The notes beneath the pieces were generated by a model. The model was given only the letters and a program-made list of their open reading frames with translations, was not told the DNA's origin and did no database searches. The translations under genes were made by a program, and so were the position numbers. Source: JAHJRN01 sp043805355 (lineage in GTDB: Bacteria; Patescibacteriota; Patescibacteriia; 2-12-FULL-60-25). Taken from it: 11,146 nucleotides of DNA. Of the stretch, positions 6,214 through 11,146 are shown piece after piece; positions within the stretch are counted from its first letter, which is position 1, and each line of letters starts with the position of its first letter. Location of the stretch: NCBI GenBank assembly GCA_043805355.1, contig JAZDIB010000024.1, positions 1 to 11,146 of the forward strand, in the 5' to 3' direction.

Positions 6214-6242
6214 AGGATAGCACGAGGACGGCATGCGGTGAA
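6214..6242 (-). promoter_or_regulatory. candidate promoter of the major pilin gene
   Basis: On the minus strand TTCACC (6242-6237) and TATCCT (6219-6214) are 17 bp apart, and TGC directly precedes the -10, giving an extended -10. Each hexamer matches consensus at four of six bases. Transcription would start near 6207 and leave a leader of about 47 nt containing the Shine-Dalgarno hairpin. A better -35 (TTGACG near 6268) has no well-spaced -10. Confidence 0.45.
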
Positions 6243-6296
6243 CGTTAGACGGCCAACACGTCAAGAATTGAAGGCCACCCGACGAAGGAAGACCGA

Positions 6297-6314
6297 GGCG
6301 CATCACCATGCGCC
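6297..6314. repeat. short perfect hairpin in the pilC-pilA gap
   Basis: GGCGCAT (6297-6303), loop CACC, ATGCGCC (6308-6314): a 7-bp perfect inverted repeat. It has no T-run, so it is probably not an intrinsic terminator. It lies between the larger palindromic element and the pilA promoter, and might be a remnant of a related repeat or an operator. Confidence 0.45.
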
Positions 6315-6342
6315 GCTACGGGGATATCCTTCCGAATCTGAT

Positions 6343-6404
6343 GTAGGGGCGTGATTCATCACGCCTTCCGGTCGGTCGAAGGACGCGATGAATCGCGCCC
6401 CTAC
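6343..6404. repeat. REP/MITE-like element with nested palindromes
   Basis: Two arms, 6343-6368 and 6378-6404, are inverted copies with only two substitutions and one single-base indel, around a 9-nt centre. Both begin GTAGGGGCG. Each arm is itself a palindrome: GGCGTGA/TCACGCC around TTCA in the left arm and CGCGAT/ATCGCG around GA in the right arm. The two substitutions fall at the same base pair of that inner stem (T6352-A6361 against C6386-G6395), so pairing is kept. It resembles the GTAGGGGCG...CGCCCCTAC repeats found in many bacteria, from memory. It starts 29 bp after the pilC stop codon. Confidence 0.7.
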
Positions 6405-6433
6405 CAGGCTACAAACCCCGTCGAAGGGGAACG

Positions 6434-7648
6434 TCAGATTGCCGAGGACATGCTGTAGAGCGGGAGGAGGATGGCCGAGACCATCACGCCGACGCCGAGG
6501 CCGAGGATGATCATGATGACCGGTTCGATGAGCGAGACCATGTTCGCGACGATGTTGTCGATCTCGCGCGAGTAGAACTCGGACAGCCGTTTCAGCACTT
6601 CCTGCTGCTTGCCCGTCTCCTCCCCCACCGAGAGCATCTGCGTCATCATGGACGGGACGAACTTCCGGCGCTGCATGGCCGTCACGATGGAGTTGCCGTC
6701 GTTCACCTCGCGGATGGTCTCGTACACGAGCTGTTTCCAGGCGGCGTTCGCCATGACGCCGGACACGATCTCGAGCGCCGTCACCGTGTCCACGCCGCCG
6801 CGGCTCAAGGTCGAGAGCGACCGGGCGAACCGGACCACGTAGATGCGCTGGAAGAGCCCGCCGAAGATGGGGATCTTCATCTTCATCTTGTCCCACATGA
6901 AGCGCCCGCCCGGCGTCTTGACCCAGGCGCGGACGCCGAACATCACGCCGGCGATGACGAGCAGGATGAGCCACCAGTCGTTCGCGAAGATGTCGGAGAC
7001 GAAGATGAGCAGCTTCGTGGTCCAGGGGAGCGCCACGTTCGCCTCCTGCAGGACGGCGGTGAGCTTCGGCACGACGAACGCCATCATGATGAACCCGACG
7101 GCGAAGAGCGCGGACAGGATGAAGATGGGGTAGATCATCGCGCCCTTGATCTTGGCGTTCAGGTCGTAGTCCTTCTCCATCTGGTCCGCGAGGTATTCGA
7201 GCACCTCGGTCAGCTGGCCGGAGGTCTCGCCGGACCGGACCATGTTGATGAAGAAATCGCTGAAGACCTCGGTGTGCTTCTCGAGCGCGTCGGAGAACCG
7301 GGCGCCGCCTTCGACCTCGTTGGCGATGTCCGCGAGCAGGGAGCGCATCCGCGGGTTCTCGGACTGGCGTGCGATGTTGCGGATGGCGTCCACGATGGGT
7401 ACGGACGCCGACACCATGACGGAGAGCGTGCGCGCCGCGACGACGATGTCCTTCCCCTTGATGCGGTTCAGGAACGAGAGCGCCGTCACCCCGATGTCCA
7501 CCTCGCCGACGCCGCGCTCCTCGAACAGGAGGATCTGGTATCCCCGCTCGTTCAACGCCTCCACGGCCGCGTCTCGGCTGTCGGCATCCACGACGCCGGC
7601 CTGGGTGGAGCCGCCCGGCGCGCGGACGCGGTACTTGAACATCGGCAT
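6434..7648 (-). CDS. pilC: Type IV pilus inner membrane platform protein PilC (GspF family)
   Basis: PilC is the 404-residue polytopic protein that couples PilB to pilin insertion at the membrane. The N-terminal 'MPMFKYRVRAPGGSTQAGVV' is the family's beta-hairpin start. Two GspF domains (about 68-191 and 271-393) each contain the conserved repeat, 'MVRSGETSGQL' at 136-146 and 'MLSVGEETGKQ' at 338-348. Transmembrane helices are at about 172-194, 223-242 and 373-397. Length is as usual for the family. An alternative ATG lies two codons in. The start is 1 bp after the receiver gene's TAG, so the genes are probably coupled. No gene follows for 273 bp, so it likely ends the upstream operon, although no clear terminator was found; a 4-bp CCCC/GGGG stem after the stop is weak. 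Confidence 0.97.
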   Translation of the reverse strand: MPMFKYRVRAPGGSTQAGVVDADSRDAAVEALNERGYQILLFEERGVGEVDIGVTALSFLNRIKGKDIVVAARTLSVMVSASVPIVDAIRNIARQSENPRMRSLLADIANEVEGGARFSDALEKHTEVFSDFFINMVRSGETSGQLTEVLEYLADQMEKDYDLNAKIKGAMIYPIFILSALFAVGFIMMAFVVPKLTAVLQEANVALPWTTKLLIFVSDIFANDWWLILLVIAGVMFGVRAWVKTPGGRFMWDKMKMKIPIFGGLFQRIYVVRFARSLSTLSRGGVDTVTALEIVSGVMANAAWKQLVYETIREVNDGNSIVTAMQRRKFVPSMMTQMLSVGEETGKQQEVLKRLSEFYSREIDNIVANMVSLIEPVIMIILGLGVGVMVSAILLPLYSMSSAI

Positions 7649-7649
7649 G

Positions 7650-8021
7650 CTACGGCAGGAGTTCCTTCACCTTCGCGACCGTCTCGTCCGGTAGCGCGTG
7701 CGCCTTGATGACGTATCCGGCGGCCCCGAGCGCGATGCACCGCTCCACGTCCTCGCGCTGGCCGAGGTTCGAGAGGATGATGACCGGGATGCTCCGCGTC
7801 GCCGCGTCCTGCTTGAGCATGGTGAGCACCTCAAAACCGTCGACCTTCGGGAGTACCAGGTCGAGCAGGATGAGCGCCGGCAGATCCTTGGCCGCGAGCC
7901 GCAGGCCGTCCTCCCCGTTCGTCGCGAGCGAGACGTCGTACCCGGCGAGCTCGAGCTTGCGCGCGTAGATGCCCGCAAGGAACGCGTCGTCTTCGATGAG
8001 CAGGATGCGCTGTTTCTCCAT
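7650..8021 (-). CDS. Stand-alone CheY-like response regulator receiver protein
   Basis: This 123-residue protein is a single receiver domain without an output domain. It starts 'MEKQRILLIEDDAFLAGIY', with Glu10, Asp11 and Asp12 in the metal-binding acidic patch. The phospho-acceptor is Asp54 in 'LILLDLVLPKVDGFE'. Ser84 ('PVIILSN') and Lys106 ('AAGYVIKA') complete the switch residues, so phosphorylation should be possible. It lies between pilB (8 bp gap) and pilC (1 bp gap), in the same operon. It probably regulates pilus activity by binding a machine component, like PilG and PilH of other T4P systems; that is inference. No histidine kinase is in the window. In-frame codons extend upstream but encode no sensible protein, so the ATG at 8021 is used. 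Confidence 0.93.
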   Translation of the reverse strand: MEKQRILLIEDDAFLAGIYARKLELAGYDVSLATNGEDGLRLAAKDLPALILLDLVLPKVDGFEVLTMLKQDAATRSIPVIILSNLGQREDVERCIALGAAGYVIKAHALPDETVAKVKELLP

Positions 8022-8029
8022 ATCGTCGG

Positions 8030-9769
8030 TCAGTCCTGTTCGGACGTCTCCTGCGTGATGCGTAAGATCTCCTCCACGGACGTGAGCCCTTCCAAGGCCT
8101 TCAGGATGATGTCCTGGCGCAGGCGGAGCATCTCCTGGCGTTGAGCCTCCGCCTCGACTTCCTTGATGGGAAAGCCCTTCTCCACGAGCCGCTTCGCCGT
8201 GTGCGTGAACTGGAAGAGCTCGGCCACGGCCGTGCGTCCCGCGTATCCCTTGTCGCCGCACCGCGCGCATCCCTTGCCGTGGTAGAACGTGTACGGCCCT
8301 TCGGGATTCAGCTCCTTCTTGAAATATTTCCGTGGGATGGTCGCGATCTCCTTCTTGAGCCGCTCGAGCGTCTCGGGCTGGATCTCCTGGGGCTCCTTGC
8401 AGTGCGGGCAGATCTTGCGCGCGAGGCGTTGGGCGATGCCGATGTTGAGCGTCGCGGCGAGCAGGAATGGTTCCACGCCGATGTCGATGAGGCGCGGCAC
8501 CAGGCCGAAGACGTCGTTCGTATGGAGCGTCGAGAAGATGAGGTGGCCCGTGAGCGAGGCGTGGATGCCGAGCTCGGCCGTCTCGCGGTCGCGGATCTCA
8601 CCGACCATGATGACGTTCGGGTCCTGGCGCAGGAGCGAGCGGAGGCCTGCCGCGAACGTGTACCCGACCTCGGGCTTGATCTGCGACTGGTTGACGCCGC
8701 TGATGTAGTACTCGACCGGATCCTCGAGCGTCGAGATGTTCACGCCTTCGCCGTTCAGGAGGTTCAGCCCCGCGAAGAGCGTGGTGGATTTGCCCGAGCC
8801 GGTCGGACCCGTGATGAGGAACATGCCGAACGGCTTCTTGATCTCGCCCTTGATGATCTCGATGTATTCCGTGCGGTAGCCGAGCTGTTCGAACGTCGGC
8901 GCGCCGACCGACGTGTCGAGGATACGCATCACGACCTTCTCGTTGTCCACGACCGGCAGAGTCGAAATGCGGAAGTCGATCTTCTTGCCGCCGATGTCCT
9001 CGGTGATGCGACCGTCCTGCGGGATGCGCGTCTCGTCGAGCTTGAGGTTCGCGAGGACCTTCACGCGCGAGACGAGCGCCGGATGCACGTAGATGGGAAG
9101 CGTCAGCGAGGTCCGGAGCACGCCGTCGATGCGATACCGCACGCGGGATTCGTTGCCGACGGGCTCGATGTGGATGTCGGACGCGCCGCCCTCGACGGCC
9201 TGCCGCATGATGACCGAGATCATCCGCGAGACCGGGGCGCCTTTGATGACCTTCTCCAGCTCGTTCAGGTCCCCGCCTTCCTCCTTGCGCTTCGAGAATT
9301 TTCCCTTGGCGGCGACGAGCGCGGTCTCGACCTCGGATTCGCCGACGCCGGCCCGGCCTAAAAGATCCTCCATCTGCTTGGGCGGTACGACGGCCGTCTG
9401 CAACTTCCAGCCTTTCTCGTTCGTCACGAACTGCAGGGCCTCGGCCGCGCGCAGGTCCGTCGGGTCGCGCAAGGCGACCTGGATGGTGGTCCCGTCGAAT
9501 CCGAACGGAATGGCACCGTACGTCTCGACGAGCGAGGGGGGAAGTAGGGCGATGGTCTCGGCCTTCACCTCAACGCCCGTAAGGTCCACGAACGGCAGGC
9601 CGAGCACCTCGGCGAGCACCTTGACGAACTCTAGGTCCGACACGTGGCGTCCGCCCACGGCCGCCTGCTGGAGCGTCTTTCCCCGCGTCATCAGGATGCG
9701 GATGTTCTCGGCCGCCTTCTGATCGATGAGGCCCTTGGAGAGAAGAAGCGTGAGGATCTGTTCGTCCAT
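8030..9769 (-). CDS. pilB: Type IV pilus extension ATPase PilB (GspE family)
   Basis: PilB is the 579-residue hexameric cytoplasmic ATPase that powers pilus assembly. The N-terminal third (about 1-155) is the MshEN/T2SSE-N domain ('LGLPFVDLTGV', 'VALRDPTDLRAAEALQF'). The Asp box is near 195-215 ('GASDIHIEP', His200, with 'YRIDGV' after). Walker A is 'GPTGSGKST' at 321-329 with Lys327. Walker B ends in Glu391 ('NVIMVGEIRD'). The His box follows ('GHLIFSTLHTND', 408-419). A four-cysteine zinc site (Cys454/457, Cys501/504), typical of assembly ATPases and absent in PilT, separates it from the retraction motor. The ATG at 9769 is 4 bp after the PilP-like TAA. A longer reading from 9826 would overlap that gene and add 19 arginine-rich residues, and is rejected. 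Confidence 0.98.
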   Translation of the reverse strand: MDEQILTLLLSKGLIDQKAAENIRILMTRGKTLQQAAVGGRHVSDLEFVKVLAEVLGLPFVDLTGVEVKAETIALLPPSLVETYGAIPFGFDGTTIQVALRDPTDLRAAEALQFVTNEKGWKLQTAVVPPKQMEDLLGRAGVGESEVETALVAAKGKFSKRKEEGGDLNELEKVIKGAPVSRMISVIMRQAVEGGASDIHIEPVGNESRVRYRIDGVLRTSLTLPIYVHPALVSRVKVLANLKLDETRIPQDGRITEDIGGKKIDFRISTLPVVDNEKVVMRILDTSVGAPTFEQLGYRTEYIEIIKGEIKKPFGMFLITGPTGSGKSTTLFAGLNLLNGEGVNISTLEDPVEYYISGVNQSQIKPEVGYTFAAGLRSLLRQDPNVIMVGEIRDRETAELGIHASLTGHLIFSTLHTNDVFGLVPRLIDIGVEPFLLAATLNIGIAQRLARKICPHCKEPQEIQPETLERLKKEIATIPRKYFKKELNPEGPYTFYHGKGCARCGDKGYAGRTAVAELFQFTHTAKRLVEKGFPIKEVEAEAQRQEMLRLRQDIILKALEGLTSVEEILRITQETSEQD

Positions 9770-9773
9770 AGGA

Positions 9774-10181
9774 TTACGGCGTGATCGGGGTTTCCGTCGC
9801 CACGGGTTCAGTGCTCGTCGCGTCAATCGGAATCACCTCGACCGACACGTCCTCGATCGTCGCTTCCGGAACAGGTTCCGTCGTCGTGGGGGCCGTCGCG
9901 GGCGTCGAGGTCGACACCGGCGGCAAGGGCGCGAACGGGTTGAGGCGACCCGTCTCTCCCGCCTCGATCGTGGCGGGTCCGAGGGGACGGAGCCCCTTGA
10001 AGACCGTATTCGTCGAGACATCCACCGACGCGTCGAACGCGACCTTCGGCTTCGTGACGAAGGGTTCGGGCACCATCACGGGCTCCAGGAGCATGGACCC
10101 CACGTACAACGCGCCCCCCAGGGTCGCGAAGACCAGGAAGAGCAGGATCATGCGGGAGATGATGGAGCGCTTCGTGTTCAT
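9774..10181 (-). CDS. PilP-like single-pass membrane protein with GRLNPF motif
   Basis: This 135-residue protein sits where pilP would be (pilN-pilO-here-pilB). It has an N-terminal transmembrane helix (about 10-32) with three basic residues before it. A probable extracytoplasmic part holds 'FKGLRPLGPATI' (61-72) and 'GRLNPFAP' (78-85). PilP proteins have a comparable 'GRxDPF' or 'GRxNPF' segment. The last 50 residues are rich in Pro, Thr, Ser, Val and Glu, with no fold visible and no PilP beta-sandwich. There is no lipobox cysteine, so it differs from the lipoprotein PilP of diderm bacteria. The function may be to link PilNO to the surface layer, or may be lineage-specific. The start overlaps pilO by 4 bp (ATGA). 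Confidence 0.55.
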   Translation of the reverse strand: MNTKRSIISRMILLFLVFATLGGALYVGSMLLEPVMVPEPFVTKPKVAFDASVDVSTNTVFKGLRPLGPATIEAGETGRLNPFAPLPPVSTSTPATAPTTTEPVPEATIEDVSVEVIPIDATSTEPVATETPITP

Positions 10182-10822
10182 AGGCGCTGCGACGGCGTCG
10201 GCGTCGTGGACGAACGGAGCGGCTTATAGACGTACGTCTTCAGGAGGATGGCGTAGGCGGATTCCTTGCCTTGCGTCGAGACGTTGATACCGGTCACGTC
10301 GATGATGCGCAGGCTGGTCTCGATATCTCGGAGGAACCGCTTGATCTGCGCGTAGTTCACGGCCGTCACCGAGAGGTTGATCGAGACCTCCGAGACCGTG
10401 GACGTGGCGCGGGTCTGCCGGGTGGATTCCGATTCCTCGGCGAACGAGATGTTCGAAATCTTCACTCCGTCCTTCGTCGCGGTGTCGCCGAAGAGGACGA
10501 GCAGTTCCGGCACGCCGGTCTCGCGCGGCAGGGCGCGGTCGACCTGGTCCAGGATCGAGGGCGGGATGCCTTCCGCGGCGGAGATGGAGCGTTCGAGGCT
10601 CTCGAGATAGGTCCGGCCCTGCTCAAGCGACTGGAGGTTCACGGTCACCTCCGCGTTGGTCCCTTTGACCACGTCGAGCTTCGGTTTCAGCACGAGCGCG
10701 GTCATGGCCAGGAACGTGAGGATGATCGCGAAGAAGATCGACCCGTAATATTCGCCGAGGATCTTCGAGGGCCGCTTCGCGGCGGGTCTCTTCGCGCCTG
10801 TTTCGAGGGATTCCTTTTCCAT
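10178..10822 (-). CDS. pilO: PilO-like type IV pilus alignment protein
   Basis: This 214-residue protein has a basic, cytoplasmic N-terminus (1-26) and one transmembrane helix (about 27-46). A probable coiled coil follows at about 50-85 ('VTVNLQSLEQGRTYLESLERS'). Then comes an alpha/beta domain with the PilO pattern 'ALPRETGVPELLVLFGDTATKDGVKISNI' (residues about 92-125) and 'VNYAQIKRFLRDIETSLRIIDVTGINVS' (about 155-185). PilO pairs with PilN in the inner membrane to align the pilus machine. The C-terminal tail is Ser/Thr/Pro-rich. The gene follows the PilN-like stop by 1 bp (TGATATG), with no Shine-Dalgarno sequence, and overlaps the next gene by 4 bp. Identity rests on layout, motifs and context more than on strong residue conservation. 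Confidence 0.78.
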   Translation of the reverse strand: MEKESLETGAKRPAAKRPSKILGEYYGSIFFAIILTFLAMTALVLKPKLDVVKGTNAEVTVNLQSLEQGRTYLESLERSISAAEGIPPSILDQVDRALPRETGVPELLVLFGDTATKDGVKISNISFAEESESTRQTRATSTVSEVSINLSVTAVNYAQIKRFLRDIETSLRIIDVTGINVSTQGKESAYAILLKTYVYKPLRSSTTPTPSQRL

Positions 10823-10823
10823 A

Positions 10824-11146
10824 TCAGTCGGTCGCGGCCGCGACGCTGGCCGCCTTCTGCAATGCCGGCACGAGCTTCATGCCGATCTGAAAGCTGACGG
10901 TCATGAGCGTGCCGGATTTCTCGTCATACGCCGCCTGGTACCCCATCGCGGACACGTCCGTCGCGATGCCCGAATCCCGCAAGGCCACGACCTGTCGGGC
11001 CGCGGATTCGAACGACGCCGCGGTCGCGGCCAACGTCACGCGCCCATCCGGCGTGAGCGTGAACGAACTGTACGAGACATCCGGGACCGTGTATTGCTCC
11101 AGCGCGTAGAAGACCTTGGTCGGGTTCACATGGGCATCGGCATTGG
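10824..11146 (-). CDS. pilN: PilN-like protein, C-terminal fragment
   Basis: The open frame enters from the right window edge and ends at TGA (10824-10826), so only the last 107 residues are present. They begin about '...NADAHVNPTKVFYALEQY'. The GTG inside that stretch should not be taken as a start. The visible part has 'VPDVSYSSFTLTPDGRVTLAATAASFESAARQVVALRDSG', the beta-alpha pattern and spacing of the PilN (PF05137) C-terminal domain. In that domain a strand is followed by a helix ending in a hydrophobic residue and a small loop. Its position just before pilO agrees. The N-terminal helix and cytoplasmic PilM-binding peptide are outside the window. A fimbrial assembly protein of another name is possible. 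Confidence 0.7.
   Translation of the reverse strand, partial: NADAHVNPTKVFYALEQYTVPDVSYSSFTLTPDGRVTLAATAASFESAARQVVALRDSGIATDVSAMGYQAAYDEKSGTLMTVSFQIGMKLVPALQKAASVAAATD

Noticed and set aside
6405..6433. Terminator after pilC (CCCC/GGGG stem at 6416-6429)
   Set aside because: The stem is only 4 bp and is followed on the minus strand by TTTGT rather than a T-run. It is too weak to call.
6303..6974. 223-codon minus-strand open frame covering the pilC-pilA gap
   Set aside because: Its first part is pilC in another frame (Arg/His-rich) and the rest translates the palindromic element. It has no domain and no start signal.
8022..8270. Upstream extension of the receiver gene to 8270
   Set aside because: The added 83 residues are Gly/Arg/His-rich, are pilB in another frame, and precede a perfect receiver start 'MEKQRILLIEDD'.
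8141..9361. 406-codon open frame on the plus strand
   Set aside because: It lies opposite pilB, which has all family motifs. Its translation is Arg/Asp/Glu-rich with no recognisable domain, as expected for an antisense frame in GC-rich DNA.
1..11146. CRISPR array, tRNA or rRNA gene, insertion sequence or defence system
   Set aside because: I saw no spaced direct repeats, cloverleaf, rRNA-like stretch, transposase or nuclease genes. All sizeable open space is taken by pilus genes and ligA.

Overview
The window is GC-rich and nearly all coding. It holds most of a type IV pilus (T4P) assembly locus, with every gene on the minus strand. Transcription therefore runs from high to low coordinates, from the truncated gene at the right edge to the truncated gene at the left edge. 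Gene order and several protein features point to a member of the Candidate Phyla Radiation (Patescibacteria). These are compact gene packing, very few Shine-Dalgarno sequences, PilV-like pilins with an 'AREG..E...RDSNW' motif, a stand-alone receiver protein between pilB and pilC, and no visible secretin or lipoprotein PilP. This lineage call is an inference; the sequence contains no rRNA or other direct marker.

Layout in transcription order. (1) 11146-9774: platform and alignment genes, namely the C-terminal end of a PilN-like protein, a PilO-like protein and a short PilP-like membrane protein with a 'GRLNPFAP' motif. (2) 9769-6434: the engine, namely PilB extension ATPase, a CheY-like receiver protein and the PilC platform protein. 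Genes in these two blocks overlap by 4 bp or lie 1-8 bp apart, as in a single operon. (3) 6433-6161: a 273-bp non-coding gap with two palindromic elements, a candidate promoter and a hairpin covering the only strong Shine-Dalgarno sequence upstream of a start. (4) 6160-5663: a six-cysteine major-pilin candidate, followed by a strong symmetrical terminator. (5) 5622-5468: a 111-bp imperfect palindrome and an extended -10 promoter 8 bp from the next start codon. (6) 5467-1500: a second pilin, prepilin peptidase PilD, and four minor pilins resembling FimT/GspH, PilV, PilW and PilX/GspK. (7) 1456-1: DNA ligase LigA, cut by the window edge.

How the parts fit together. PilD cleaves and probably N-methylates the six prepilins. 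The four minor pilins, with a GspK-like member lacking Glu5, would form the initiating tip complex, and the two larger-scale pilins would form the fibre. PilB powers assembly through PilC. The PilN/PilO/PilP-like proteins align the machine in the envelope, and the receiver protein is a plausible control input. A retraction ATPase (PilT) and PilM are not in the window. ligA is a housekeeping gene next to the locus, with no evident role in pili.

The pilus genes are recognisable families. The least explained material is regulatory and structural: the sequestered Shine-Dalgarno sequence, the apparently leaderless promoter, and the palindromes that occur only in the gaps around the pilin genes.
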